The translations under genes and the position numbers were made by a program. Of a DNA stretch of 64,000 bases, positions 24,533-34,573 are shown piece after piece. Numbering within the stretch: the first letter of the stretch is position 1; every line of letters begins with the position of its first letter. The DNA comes from Pseudomonadota bacterium (GTDB taxonomy: Bacteria > Pseudomonadota > Alphaproteobacteria > Sphingomonadales > Sphingomonadaceae), in the NCBI GenBank assembly GCA_023423655.1, contig JAFAFE010000006.1, forward strand, positions 248,001 to 312,000. The letters run 5' to 3'. The notes beneath the pieces are model-generated. The model was not told the origin of the DNA. It did no database searches and saw nothing but the letters and a program-made list of their open reading frames with translations.

Positions 24533-26977
24533 TTAGAATTTCAGCGTCGCTTCCAGACCCATGGTGCGCGGCGTGTTGAAGTTCGCATAATCGCCAAGCA
24601 CCGCACCGTTCGCGTTCGAGCGGCGATAGATATGCTGTTCGTTGAACAGGTTGCGCGCCCAAGCCGAGATGGTGAGGCCGGTCGTGTCGTTCATCACGAT
24701 ATTGGCCAGCGAAAGGCGACCGTTCACGATGAAGCTCTTTTCGGCCTTCACATCTTCGTTATCGAACGAATAAGCGGGGCTCGAATAGTTGGCATCCAAG
24801 TGGAACTGGACCGCGGTGTCGCCGCTGCCGATCGGCACTTCATAGTCGATATTGCCCGAAAGCGCGTGCTTGGGGGTATAGACGATGAACACCTTCTGCC
24901 ACACTTCACCAGTAATCGGTGGGTTGCGCTTGGCGTTTTCCGCTTCCTGCACCGTGTTGCGCGCGAGCGGCATATCGACATGGGTATAAGCGTAAGACGC
25001 ACCCAAGGTCAGGCCCTGCACCGGATTGACGGTGAGGTCCGCTTCAATGCCGCGGATCTTGGTGGTGCCACCAGCGTTCACGGTTTCCAGCGTGTTACGG
25101 ACATTGTTGGTCTGCGGATCAAGGATGTAGAAGTTGAAATCGACCTGACTGTCTTTGCGGTTCATGATGTAACCGGCAAGGTTGAAACGCACCTTGCGGT
25201 CGAACATTTCCGACTTCAGGCCCAGCTCATACGACTTCACCGATTCCGGATCGAACGAGCGATAGTTGAGCGAGCGCGAGCTTGCGCCGCCTGCGCGATA
25301 ACCGGTCGCATATTTGGCATAAAGATGCACGCCATCGGTCGGTTCGAACGCTGCGGTAATCAGCGGGTCGAAACGGCTATTTTCCTGAACGAACGAGAAG
25401 TCCGCCGGCTTACCATTGATGATGTAAAGATCACCATGCTTCTTGTCCTTCGTCCAGCGGCCACCCAAGGTCAGGTGGAAATTGTCGAAGCTCGAAGGGG
25501 TCCAGGTGGCCTGACCATAAGCGGCGTAGCTTTTGGCATAAGCGATACTGGCGCGCGCAACGGTTGCGAGCGGGTAGGTCAGCGGGTCGACAATCGAGTA
25601 AGCCGTGCCATCCAGATTCCACTTATTCGTATTGGGCGTTTTGGCTTCGTCATTGGCGCGTTCATTGAAATAATAGAGGCCAAGGACATAGTCGATGTCG
25701 GAAAAGCCGCCGACTGCCTGGAATTCCTGACTGAACTGGCGCTGGTCCAGTTTCGACAGGCTGTAACGGCTGAACGTGCCATTGGGAGCGAAAGCAGGCG
25801 TGCGGTTCGCGCCGCCGCTATTGTCCCATTGCGCGTCATTCACGGTGCGCCAAGCGGTGATCGAGCGCAGTTCGAGGCTGGGCGCGACCTTATATTTGAT
25901 GATGCTCGACACGCCGAAAGTTTTGCCGACGCTCGGCTGTTGCGGAACACCGATGTCGGCGACCTTCTGACGTTCCGGATGCACACCGACAATCGACGGC
26001 AACGGCGCAATGCAACGATTTTTATCGTCACACTTGGCACCGTTTGACGTCAACACATATTTGGTAACCCCATCTGTGGTTTGCGGAACATAATGTCCGA
26101 TCGGCAGATTGCGCGGGTTATAGTTGATGAGCTGGCTATAAATCGGCGTATTTTCGTCGCGGCCAAGGTCAACCGCAAAGTCGGCGGTCAGGCCATCTAC
26201 CGGACGGACGCGCGCGGAAATGCGGCCACCATAGCGGTGGAAGCTGTTCCAGCCTTCTTGGCCTTCCATCGGGTTTTTGGTGGTGGCTTCCTGATGCTGG
26301 ATCGCGCCGTCAAGCTTGAACGAGATGCCGGCAAATTCGGGAAGGTCAAGATGGACCTGGCTGTTATACGCGCCATAATTGCCGAAGCCAGCCGACACAC
26401 GACCGCCAAATTCGCCGGTCGGCGCGCGGCTCACAATATTGACCGCGCCGCCTTCGGTGTTACGCCCGAACAACGTGCCTTGCGGGCCTTTCAACACTTC
26501 GATGCGTTCCACATCAAGCAGGCCGGCATTGAGGCCGTGCTGGCGGCCAAGATAGATGCCGTCAATATAAACGCCGACGCCCTGTTCGCGCGCGGGTTGG
26601 TTGGCGTCACCCGGAACGATACCGCGCATACCGACGGTCAAAGCCGACTGGCGCGATTCAAAGGTAGCAACGCGAAGGCTCGGAATAGCGCCATCGCCAA
26701 GGTCGCCAAGGCTCTGCACATGGCGCTTCTTGATTTCCTCGTCATTCATAACGGCGATCGAGATCGGCGTTTTCTGGAGGTTGGTCTCGCGCTTGGTCGC
26801 GGTCACGACGATTTCGGTCAGACCGTCCTGCGTGCTTTGGTCTTCCGCAACCGGTGCGGCAACCGGCGCTGCGGCGGCCACATCGGCAGGCGCCTCTACG
26901 GTGGTGTTAGCTTGGGCTGAAAACGGGAGCGCGCCGAACAGCACGGTCCCTGCTAGAAGCAGGCTTTTGGTACGCAT
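24533..26977 (-). CDS. TonB-dependent receptor
   Basis: An 814-residue outer-membrane receptor importing an unknown large ligand with TonB energy. Signal peptide MRTKSLLLAGTVLFGALPFS, then a TonB-box-like EIVVTATKRETNLQ, the plug (VYIDGIYLGRQHGLNAGLLD, RIEVLKGPQGTLFGRNTEGG, a standard plug signature), and a 22-strand barrel ending ATLKF. A Cys pair (KCDDKNRC) sits in an extracellular loop. The open frame extends upstream, but the signal peptide fixes the start; AAGGGG is about 11 bases before it. A divergent SDR gene lies 260 bases away, perhaps for breakdown of the imported compound. Confidence 0.93.
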   Translation of the reverse strand: MRTKSLLLAGTVLFGALPFSAQANTTVEAPADVAAAAPVAAPVAEDQSTQDGLTEIVVTATKRETNLQKTPISIAVMNDEEIKKRHVQSLGDLGDGAIPSLRVATFESRQSALTVGMRGIVPGDANQPAREQGVGVYIDGIYLGRQHGLNAGLLDVERIEVLKGPQGTLFGRNTEGGAVNIVSRAPTGEFGGRVSAGFGNYGAYNSQVHLDLPEFAGISFKLDGAIQHQEATTKNPMEGQEGWNSFHRYGGRISARVRPVDGLTADFAVDLGRDENTPIYSQLINYNPRNLPIGHYVPQTTDGVTKYVLTSNGAKCDDKNRCIAPLPSIVGVHPERQKVADIGVPQQPSVGKTFGVSSIIKYKVAPSLELRSITAWRTVNDAQWDNSGGANRTPAFAPNGTFSRYSLSKLDQRQFSQEFQAVGGFSDIDYVLGLYYFNERANDEAKTPNTNKWNLDGTAYSIVDPLTYPLATVARASIAYAKSYAAYGQATWTPSSFDNFHLTLGGRWTKDKKHGDLYIINGKPADFSFVQENSRFDPLITAAFEPTDGVHLYAKYATGYRAGGASSRSLNYRSFDPESVKSYELGLKSEMFDRKVRFNLAGYIMNRKDSQVDFNFYILDPQTNNVRNTLETVNAGGTTKIRGIEADLTVNPVQGLTLGASYAYTHVDMPLARNTVQEAENAKRNPPITGEVWQKVFIVYTPKHALSGNIDYEVPIGSGDTAVQFHLDANYSSPAYSFDNEDVKAEKSFIVNGRLSLANIVMNDTTGLTISAWARNLFNEQHIYRRSNANGAVLGDYANFNTPRTMGLEATLKF

Positions 26978-27236
26978 CTCTTTGATTCCCCTTAATGGTG
27001 ATTCTGTTGTGTGATGCGCCGCCCCTAGGCCTCCAAGATGACCGTTTAACTGCGATTCGATGACAGTATGGCGATGTTTGCGTGACAAGATTGTTACATC
27101 GGTCCTGTGGCTGTCATGAATGCCCTTACGGGAACGTAAGGGCATATTCGCAAAGCCCGCTGCACCCTTGCGCTGCAGCGCAACATGCCGCATCACTTGC
27201 GCCATCATTTTTCAAATTCAACGAAGGGTTCCTGCT

Positions 27237-28145
27237 ATGTCGATAAGCTTCAAAGATCAGGTCGCAATCGTAACCGGAGCGGGCGGAGGGCTTGGCCGCA
27301 CCTATGCGCTCGAACTCGCCAAGCGCGGCGCAAAGGTCGTCGTCAATGACCTTGGCGGTTTGCGCGACGGCACCGGCCATAGCGATGCTGCGCTGAAGGT
27401 TGTGGAAGAAATCAAGGCCGCTGGCGGCGAGGCGATGTCCAACGGGGGGAATGTCGCAGAATATGAACAGATGGTCGAAATGGTCGCCAAAGCGAAGGAA
27501 GCTTGGGGCGGCGTCCATGTGCTTATCAACAATGCGGGCATCTTGCGCGACAAGAGCTTTTCCAAGATGGAGATGGCTGATTTCGACCTTGTGGTGCAGG
27601 TCCACCTGATGGGCTCGGCCAATTGCACCAAGGCAGTGTGGGAAACCATGCGCGAACAAAATTATGGCCGCATCCTTATGACGGCATCATCGACCGGTCT
27701 GTTCGGAAATTTCGGTCAGGCCAATTATGGTGCGGCCAAGCTTGGCCTTGCAGGGCTTACCAAGACGCTCGCGATCGAGGGCGCGAAGAATAATATCAAG
27801 GTCAACACGCTTGCACCGGTTGCGGGCACGCGCATGACCGAAGATCTGGGGATGCCGGAAGCATTCTTCCAGGCGCTGGCTCCTGAAAATGTGACGCCTG
27901 CCGCTGTCTATCTGGTGAGCGAAGACGCGCCGACCAATATGATCGTTGGTGCAGGCGCCGGTGTTTATCAGGCCTCTTATATTACACTGACGCCCGGCGT
28001 TGCGCTGAAGCCCGAAGACCGCACCGCCGAAGGCATTGCCGCCAATTGGGACAAGATTACCGACCGCAATGGTGAAACCATTCCCCAATCGGGCGCGGAA
28101 CAGTCGATGGCGATCATGGCGCAGTTGCAAAAACTCGCTGGATAA
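27237..28145 (+). CDS. Short-chain dehydrogenase, hydroxyacyl-CoA dehydrogenase-like
   Basis: A 302-residue classical SDR oxidoreductase, similar in sequence pattern to the dehydrogenase domain of multifunctional peroxisomal HSD17B4. NAD-binding TGAGGGLG (13-20), the NDLGG acidic-residue motif, NNAG and the catalytic YGAAKLG are all present. The C-terminal extension beyond the usual 250 residues (TPGVALKPEDRTAEGIAANW) is typical of this subgroup. The probable reaction is NAD-dependent oxidation of a (3R)-hydroxyacyl-CoA. GAAGGG lies 12 bases upstream of the ATG. A strong terminator follows. Confidence 0.88.
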   Translation: MSISFKDQVAIVTGAGGGLGRTYALELAKRGAKVVVNDLGGLRDGTGHSDAALKVVEEIKAAGGEAMSNGGNVAEYEQMVEMVAKAKEAWGGVHVLINNAGILRDKSFSKMEMADFDLVVQVHLMGSANCTKAVWETMREQNYGRILMTASSTGLFGNFGQANYGAAKLGLAGLTKTLAIEGAKNNIKVNTLAPVAGTRMTEDLGMPEAFFQALAPENVTPAAVYLVSEDAPTNMIVGAGAGVYQASYITLTPGVALKPEDRTAEGIAANWDKITDRNGETIPQSGAEQSMAIMAQLQKLAG

Positions 28146-28176
28146 CATCTCCGCGAGCTATGGACATAATCACGTA

Positions 28177-28215
28177 AAAGGCCGCTTCCGGTTTATCCGG
28201 AAGCGGCCTTTTCTT
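28177..28215 (+). terminator. Rho-independent terminator after the SDR gene
   Basis: Perfect 13-base stem AAGGCCGCTTCCG...CGGAAGCGGCCTT with a short TTTAT loop and a T-rich tail, 30 bases after the stop. Confidence 0.95.
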
Positions 28216-28487
28216 TCATTTTCTAACGCGCCACCAGACATGCGGGCAGCAATAAAAGATGAAATCATACTATACGAAATGTGACTTTCCTCACATCTTT
28301 TCCGACGTTTTTGTCAATGTAAATTCACGGTAAAAATAAATAAAATCAATATTATGCAAATAGCCCGTTATCCGGGTTGACCCTGTCCAAACTCGATTTA
28401 CACAATAATACAAAATAACAAAAACGGGGCGATTCGATCCCGAAAAAATACCTCAATGCAAAGTGTGGATTAGGGAGATTAAAGGGA
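28216..28487 (+). promoter_or_regulatory. AT-rich leader of the autotransporter gene
   Basis: Sharply AT-rich compared with flanking genes (for example TAAAAATAAATAAAATCAAT near 28332). It must hold the autotransporter promoter and a long leader. GATTAGGGAGATTAAAGGGA directly before the ATG offers two overlapping ribosome sites. Confidence 0.5.
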
Positions 28488-31400
28488 ATGTTGAAACCAT
28501 CATTATTGCGTAGCCGGGCGTCACTTTTGGCATCTGTTGCATTATTCGCTTTGCCAGCCACTGCGCAGGCGCAATCTATTACAGGGCCGATGGACCCGTC
28601 TGCTGCTGTCAATGAAGCCCATAACGCACCTGTGTCTTTCGGACCGTCATCGACAACCGCAACGGCAAATACGCAACCTGCCCCCAATACCTTCAATTAC
28701 GGCATTTCGATTGACGATCTGGTCAATACGCCCAACATCACGATTAACAATAACCATACCCCCAGCGATGCGTACGACCCCACCAAAATTACCGGTGTCG
28801 GCCAAATTATTACCGATGCAGGAGGCGGTTATATCGGCACCTGTACAGGGACGCTCATCAACCCGCGTACGGTGATTTTCGCCGCACACTGCGTCAATGA
28901 CCGTCCTGCAACCGATTATGGTGCCAATAGTGGCGGTGTGGGCATCGGCATCGGTTTTGAAACCAACATCCGGCGTAATGCGCAAGGTGAGACCGACGAA
29001 TTGGTGGAATGGCTGCTGGATGGCCCAAACCAGTTTAAGAGCAATACGCAGCAGCATTTTTACAATGCCCTCCAAGTTTACTGGAATCCCAACTCGACAG
29101 CACCTTCATCCTGCACCGCACCTGGTTCTTGTTTCCTTGAGGCAGATATCGCAATGGCAGCACTCGACACGCCAGCGGTCGGAGTTCCGACATGGGCGAT
29201 GCTGTTCTCGCCGCTCCCTGCCCCGGAAAGCATCGACCCTGCCAATGGCACCGGCTATCATGTCACTGTTTCGGGCTATGGCGCTTATGGCACGGGTACA
29301 ACGGGCGCCGCGAGCAATGGCAATTTCCGCCGTCGCATTGCCGAAAATATGCTTGGGGCGCTGACATCCTTTAATCTGCGTGACCTGTTCCTGTTCGGCT
29401 CCGCAGATAATCCCGGCAACCCGCAAGCGGTTTATTTCCTCGACTTTGACGATCCGAACCGGAGCAACCCATTTGATTTCAACGGCTTTAGGGACAACGC
29501 CCTTCCCAATGAAGGCCTGACCGGCCCCGGCGATTCCGGTGGTCCGCTCATTCTGGATCAAGCATTTTCCAAGCAAGTTATTCTGGGTGTGCTGTCCGGC
29601 GGATCGCGCTTTTTTGCGCAGCAGCCCGGCGGTTCTTATGGCGCGCAGAGCTTTTATCAGCCTCTGTTCCTCTATTGGGACTGGATCGCCGCCAATAACC
29701 CTTATCGCTATGCTACAGCTAAAGCAGGCGACAGCAATTGGGAAGATGCAACGCATTGGCTGACTGAGCTTGACCCCAATTACCAGATCATTCTCAACGG
29801 CGCACTTGCAAATGGTATTCCGACCAATACCGGTGCGGGCCTTGGCGAAGTGCCCGAATTTGGCGAGCTTTGCTATCAATCTGGTCCCTATAATGAATGT
29901 TATGACATCGCCGCTGGGGAGTGGCGCATAGATGTCCCCAATGACCCCGCCGCTGGCTCCGGATCGGGAACAACCCAAGCAGCAGCACGCGCCAATGAAA
30001 GCAACAAGGACAATAGCCCTGCCCGCAATGGCCTCAACCGGGACGATGTCGTCAACAGCCCGCACGCGCCTGTTCCGGGTTATTCGGACGATGAAGTCCC
30101 CGGTCCCACACTTGCTAACGGTCTTCCGGGCGCGACCAATTTTGTGCCGGATAATTTCGATGGAGTGCGCGAAACCGGACAAGCGGCGCGTTTCTATAAT
30201 GTGACCCTGCGTAACGCAGGCAATACGACGCTTAGCTCGAATGTCGAAATTGACAATTTCGCTATTCTTGGCGCGCAGTCCAAATTGACCGTAGCCAGCT
30301 CCGGGTCACTACGCAGCCTGATGGAAATCAACCAACTCACCGGATCGGTCCATGTTGATGGCACAATCGGTTCGGTCGGCGATTATTTCCTCATGTCCGG
30401 TCTGTTGTCGGGCAAAGGCCGCGTCAATTCACCCTATCTTACCAGCGTGATGGGCAGCATCGCTCCCGGCACGATCGGGACGATCGGCACGCTGACGCTG
30501 TCGGGCAATGCAACACTGGCATCGGGCAGCACGTTGCTGATCGACCTTGGCCCCAACGCCACCTCCGACCTTTTGGCTGTCGTGGCAGGCGCCGAAGCTG
30601 ATAGCGGCAAAGCCGATATTGGTGGGCGCGTATTGTTCAGCCCGCTTGCAGGCACGACCATTCGCTATGGTGATCTCTACACCATCCTGACGGCCACGGG
30701 TGGTGTTACCGGCACCTTCGACCAACCCGCCTCCCTCAGCGCCATTCTTACACCGACTTTCCTTTATAATGCCAATTCGGTGCAGGTGCGGATTGCCGCA
30801 GGAAGCTATGCCAATGTGGTCGAAAACACGCCTGTGCAGAACGCTTATGCCGGCTTGCTCGACCGCAACCGCGCGACCAATTATGTTGGTTTGTACGACC
30901 TTTATGGCTTCCTTGATCTACAGGATGCGGCAACTATCCGCTCCACCTTGGAAAGCTGGGCCCCGCGTAACGAAACGCTCGCCCGTTCGATGGGCACTGT
31001 TGCGGTTGAAAATATGAACCGTTTCTATGCGGGCCGCATCGCTTCGATGGACCTGCGTGACGGTTTTGACGGCAGCGTCGCGATGATCGGCAAGCCGATC
31101 CAACTGGCCTATAATAATTGGTCCAATGTCGGGCTTAACAGCTCGGCTTTGGTGGCCAGCGACGCACAGGAAGCGATCCTGCCGCAAGCCAAACTTGCCG
31201 ATGGCACGCGCGGCTTTATCGCAGGCGGCTATCTTGACGGTCATGGACAATCAATGGTCACTGCCATCCCTTATGGTAACAAGGATAATTTCGATGGCTG
31301 GTATGTCGCCGGCGGCATCGAAACCGAAGTCGGAGACGCAAGCGCCCTCGGTTTCGGCCTGTCCTATACCAAAGCAAAGGGCACGACGGGTGGCATCGCG

Positions 31401-32030
31401 CAATCGGCCCGCGGCGAATTGTTCCAAGGAACGCTCTATGGCAAGACCCGCAGCGCCAGCAATATTGTGCTGGATGCGCAATTGAGCGCAGGCTTGTTCA
31501 GCGTCAAGACGCACCGCGTCGCGACAATGGGCAACACCGCTTATGACCTGCGCAGTAAGGATAATATGCTTGCCCTTTCGGCAGAGCTTGGCCTTGCCAA
31601 AATGTTCGGCAATGAAGCACTGGAATTCGGTCCTCGTGTTGCGGTCCGTGCCAGCACCATCGGCTATACCCCTACCATCGAAAAGGGCGGCCCGATGGCG
31701 CTTTACTATGATCGCGACGATCATGGCAGTATTCAAGGCCTTGCCGGGTTACTGCTTTCGGGCAGCGGCAAGTTCCGCCCCTATGCGTCGGCTTATTATG
31801 TCCATGACTTCAAGGACAAGCCCGCTGCCTTCGGTGCGAATTTTGTCGGCGGGGTCGGTCCCAATGCGATTTTCGCCCTGAACGGGCGGGATAATGACTG
31901 GGGTGAATTGGCGCTCGGCGTCACCTTTGGCGGAGACAAGATCGAATTCTCGCTGGGCGCAGATACGACCATTTTCCGCAAGGATGTGTCGAACCAAGCC
32001 TATCGCGGATCGGTCACATTCCGCTTTTGA
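28488..32030 (+). CDS. Autotransporter with trypsin-like serine protease passenger
   Basis: A 1180-residue type Va secreted protein. Signal peptide to about residue 29 (ATAQAQ). A trypsin-like (S1) protease domain follows at about 95-410: the His motif IFAAHCVND, an Asp region DIAMAALD and the nucleophile GPGDSGGPLI. Then comes a linker with an Asp/Asn-rich segment, a passenger region with beta-helix-like LTVASSGSLRSLMEIN and TGSVHVDGTIGS (about 590-750), and a C-terminal autotransporter barrel from about 890 ending GSVTFRF. The protease may act in secretion, self-cleavage or on external proteins. The AT-rich flank and lower-GC codons hint that the gene was acquired. Confidence 0.88.
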   Translation: MLKPSLLRSRASLLASVALFALPATAQAQSITGPMDPSAAVNEAHNAPVSFGPSSTTATANTQPAPNTFNYGISIDDLVNTPNITINNNHTPSDAYDPTKITGVGQIITDAGGGYIGTCTGTLINPRTVIFAAHCVNDRPATDYGANSGGVGIGIGFETNIRRNAQGETDELVEWLLDGPNQFKSNTQQHFYNALQVYWNPNSTAPSSCTAPGSCFLEADIAMAALDTPAVGVPTWAMLFSPLPAPESIDPANGTGYHVTVSGYGAYGTGTTGAASNGNFRRRIAENMLGALTSFNLRDLFLFGSADNPGNPQAVYFLDFDDPNRSNPFDFNGFRDNALPNEGLTGPGDSGGPLILDQAFSKQVILGVLSGGSRFFAQQPGGSYGAQSFYQPLFLYWDWIAANNPYRYATAKAGDSNWEDATHWLTELDPNYQIILNGALANGIPTNTGAGLGEVPEFGELCYQSGPYNECYDIAAGEWRIDVPNDPAAGSGSGTTQAAARANESNKDNSPARNGLNRDDVVNSPHAPVPGYSDDEVPGPTLANGLPGATNFVPDNFDGVRETGQAARFYNVTLRNAGNTTLSSNVEIDNFAILGAQSKLTVASSGSLRSLMEINQLTGSVHVDGTIGSVGDYFLMSGLLSGKGRVNSPYLTSVMGSIAPGTIGTIGTLTLSGNATLASGSTLLIDLGPNATSDLLAVVAGAEADSGKADIGGRVLFSPLAGTTIRYGDLYTILTATGGVTGTFDQPASLSAILTPTFLYNANSVQVRIAAGSYANVVENTPVQNAYAGLLDRNRATNYVGLYDLYGFLDLQDAATIRSTLESWAPRNETLARSMGTVAVENMNRFYAGRIASMDLRDGFDGSVAMIGKPIQLAYNNWSNVGLNSSALVASDAQEAILPQAKLADGTRGFIAGGYLDGHGQSMVTAIPYGNKDNFDGWYVAGGIETEVGDASALGFGLSYTKAKGTTGGIAQSARGELFQGTLYGKTRSASNIVLDAQLSAGLFSVKTHRVATMGNTAYDLRSKDNMLALSAELGLAKMFGNEALEFGPRVAVRASTIGYTPTIEKGGPMALYYDRDDHGSIQGLAGLLLSGSGKFRPYASAYYVHDFKDKPAAFGANFVGGVGPNAIFALNGRDNDWGELALGVTFGGDKIEFSLGADTTIFRKDVSNQAYRGSVTFRF

Positions 32031-32057
32031 TCATGATGCCCCTTTAAAGGGACGCCA

Positions 32058-32098
32058 TAAAGAGGCCGCCAATCTATTGGGATTGGCGGCCTCTTTAT
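32058..32098 (+). terminator. Rho-independent terminator after the autotransporter
   Basis: Perfect stem AAAGAGGCCGCCAATC / GATTGGCGGCCTCTTT with a TATTGG loop, running into TATTGTGG, 28 bases after the stop. Confidence 0.92.
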
Positions 32099-32100
32099 TG

Positions 32101-32283
32101 TGGTGACAGAAAAAGGACACGCAACCACCCTGTCACAAGCCTGTCATCTGCGCCCGCTTTATGGGCCGCGAAAGCGATTCGGCTGGCGGTTTCCTCTCCC
32201 CCCTGATCCTGCGGTCGGCAAGCTTTCACGGTCCCTTACTTGGTCATGGATGCAGTCCCCCCGCATCCATGACCTTTTTCTTT
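32101..32283 (+). ncRNA. Candidate small RNA with its own terminator
   Basis: The autotransporter transcript already ends at the hairpin before this stretch, and the following CoA-transferase gene runs toward it on the other strand. Yet a second plus-strand terminator lies at its end: a perfect 12-base stem GGTCATGGATGC / GCATCCATGACC followed by TTTTTCTTTC. On the minus strand no T-run follows the stem. A terminator without an upstream gene suggests a short independent transcript. The body has C-rich unpaired stretches (CCTCTCCCCCC) that could bind ribosome sites. No promoter is certain and no known RNA family is recognised. Confidence 0.35.
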
Positions 32284-32311
32284 CAAGGATCACGGGCGAA
32301 CGGCGCGCCTG

Positions 32312-33646
32312 TCATGCAACCGCCACAAGCGTGTCGCCAAAGCGGGCATGGGCCTCGCGCTCCAATGCCTCGCGGAAATCGGGATGGGCAATGCCGATGA
32401 GTGCGCGCGCGCGTTCCTTGAGCGTCTTGCCGCGCATATTCACCACGCCATATTCGGTCGCGATATATTGCACATCGGTGCGCGGCGTCGTCACCGGGCC
32501 GCCAAGATGTGGCACGATGCGCGACACTTTGCCGCCCGCTGCGGTCGAATGGCAGGCGATAATCGACTTGCCGCCATGCGAGGCCGATGCGCCGCGCACA
32601 AAGTCCAACTGGCCGCCAATACCGCTATATTGCCGCCCGCCGACATGTTCGGAGTTGCACGCGCCTTCAAGGTCTATTTCGATGGTCGCATTGACCGACA
32701 CCATGCGTGCATTGGCGGCGATGGTGTGCGGGTCGTTCACATATTCGACCGGATAAGCCTCGAACGCCGGATTATCGTCGAGATAGGCATAAAAATCCCG
32801 GTCGCCCATCGCGAAGGTGAACACCGACACATCCTTATGATTGGCCTTGCGGCTATTATCGACGACGCCCGCGCGCACCAGCTTGACAAGGCCGGGGGTC
32901 AGCAATTCGGTGTGGATGCCCAGATGCTTGCGGTCCATCAGCGCCGCGCACACCGCGTCCGGCACAGCGCCAATGCCCATTTGCAGGCACGCGCCATCTT
33001 CCACCATATCGGCGACCAAGCGGCCGATGGCTTCATCTTCGGGGCGGATTTGCGCCGAGGGCAGCTCGACCAGCGGCGCATGGTTTTCCACCACCGCCGT
33101 CACGCGCTCCAACGGCACATGGCAATTCCCGCCAACCTGCGGCAAGGCAGGGTTGACCTCCAAAATCACCATCGGCGCACTATGCGCGAGCGCGTGGATA
33201 TAGTCGGTGTCGATGCTGAGGCTGAAATTGCCATGCTCGTCCATCGGCGCAACGGTCGTCACCACCACATCCACCCCCACATCATCGCGCAGCATAGCAG
33301 GGACACGGCAGAAAGCGGTCGGGATGAAGTCCATCGGCGGACGCCCCAAAGCGGCAAGCGCCTTGTCGAGCGCACGGTCGGGTCCGGCATGGAACAGGCT
33401 CACCGCGCGTAAGCGGTCTTGGATGTCCGGGTCCAATATCGCTGCACCATTGCTGCTAGCAAGGAGATAGTAAAGCGACACATCGCGCACGCCCCCTGCC
33501 CGCGCACGGTCGGCAAGCGCGCCCAAAAGCGCGGGCGGCTGGGCAAAGCCAAGGCCGGTCGCTACCTTCGCGCCCGAAGGAATAAGCGCCGCAGCCTCCG
33601 CCGCCGTCATGCGTTTTGCCGCATAGCCTTGCTTCAGATCCGACAC
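32312..33646 (-). CDS. Acetyl-CoA hydrolase/CoA-transferase family protein
   Basis: A 444-residue enzyme with the two-domain acetyl-CoA hydrolase/transferase fold (Ach1, 4-hydroxybutyrate CoA-transferase group). Visible motifs include GFAQPPALLGALADRA at the N-terminus, LQMGIGAVPDAV in the middle and GGQYSGIGGQLDFVRGA late, where the region carries the residues that bind CoA. I chose the GTG start (VSDLKQGYAAKR) because AAAGGAG lies 9 bases before it; the frame also has an ATG 12 codons later. The likely role is swapping CoA between acetyl-CoA and a short organic acid. Confidence 0.87.
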   Translation of the reverse strand: MSDLKQGYAAKRMTAAEAAALIPSGAKVATGLGFAQPPALLGALADRARAGGVRDVSLYYLLASSNGAAILDPDIQDRLRAVSLFHAGPDRALDKALAALGRPPMDFIPTAFCRVPAMLRDDVGVDVVVTTVAPMDEHGNFSLSIDTDYIHALAHSAPMVILEVNPALPQVGGNCHVPLERVTAVVENHAPLVELPSAQIRPEDEAIGRLVADMVEDGACLQMGIGAVPDAVCAALMDRKHLGIHTELLTPGLVKLVRAGVVDNSRKANHKDVSVFTFAMGDRDFYAYLDDNPAFEAYPVEYVNDPHTIAANARMVSVNATIEIDLEGACNSEHVGGRQYSGIGGQLDFVRGASASHGGKSIIACHSTAAGGKVSRIVPHLGGPVTTPRTDVQYIATEYGVVNMRGKTLKERARALIGIAHPDFREALEREAHARFGDTLVAVA

Positions 33647-33897
33647 AGTCCATCTCCTTTTATGACCATAGCATAATCGCTTAGGCCCCTTCCTATCATG
33701 GCGGGCACCTGTCGGCATATAACGCTTTAGTCGTAGATCGGAGCCAAGGGCGCAAAGTTTGGCGGGGATAGGCCGCGCAAAAAATCTATGGATTGCGCGA
33801 TAAAAATAGCCTTTCCAAACCGCCCGCTTTGGTTCACCTTCCCGTTCCAAGGGGAGCCGGATAGGGCATGGCCGTGATCGGGCATGGGGGAGACGAT

Positions 33898-34536
33898 ATG
33901 GCACAGATAGAAAATGGCGTCGCTTTGCTGGACGAGCGCACGACAAGGCTGCGCCTGTTGTTGCTGGTTGGCTGGGCCGGGACCATGGTCACGACGCTTA
34001 CCACGCTGGCCGAATTGGGCGGCCTAGTTACGGTCAATGATGATCCTGAAAATATCGGCTCCATTATCGTCATCCTGATCTCGCTGGTCATGGTGTTGCT
34101 CAATATCGCGACCATCATTTATTTCGGTATGTGGATTTACCGCGCAGCCCAAAATGCTGTTGATGCAGACCATCCGCTCCACGATAGTCCCGGTTGGGCG
34201 GTGGGCTGGTATTTCATTCCCTTTGCCAATCTTTTCAAACCCTTTTCGGCGATGCGGCAGATATGGAATGCCAGCCATGGCGAAACCGATTTGGACGCGC
34301 CCGAAACATTGCTCAACCAATGGTGGGCGGCTTGGCTGGTTGCCAATTTCGCCAGCGGCATTGCGTTCCAGATCAACCTGCGCTCCTCTGACGAATCTGC
34401 GCTGCACGTGACGCTCATCCTGACATTGGTCGCCTGTATCGCCGACCTGTTCCTGTTCCCGCTGGCGATCCGGATGACGCGGGCCATCAACCAGGCGCAA
34501 CAATCGGGGCTGAGTGCCGCAAGGATATTCGAATAA
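33898..34536 (+). CDS. DUF4328 membrane protein
   Basis: A 212-residue protein with four hydrophobic helices (about 20-40, 53-80, 140-158 and 170-190). The DUF4328 core is PGWAVGWYFIPFANLFKPF, in the loop between helices two and three. Function unknown; related proteins are found across bacteria. GGGGAG precedes the ATG by 5 bases. It is divergent from the CoA-transferase gene and convergent with the DUF808 gene. Confidence 0.85.
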   Translation: MAQIENGVALLDERTTRLRLLLLVGWAGTMVTTLTTLAELGGLVTVNDDPENIGSIIVILISLVMVLLNIATIIYFGMWIYRAAQNAVDADHPLHDSPGWAVGWYFIPFANLFKPFSAMRQIWNASHGETDLDAPETLLNQWWAAWLVANFASGIAFQINLRSSDESALHVTLILTLVACIADLFLFPLAIRMTRAINQAQQSGLSAARIFE

Positions 34537-34573
34537 ATATCAATGGCACAACGGTAGAGAAACGAACCTCTGA

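Noticed and set aside
23507..26047. An 846-codon open frame on the plus strand across the porin and TonB receptor genes
   Set aside because: It is antisense to two clear genes on the minus strand, has no ribosome site or known domain, and arises from the GC-rich codon pattern of those genes.
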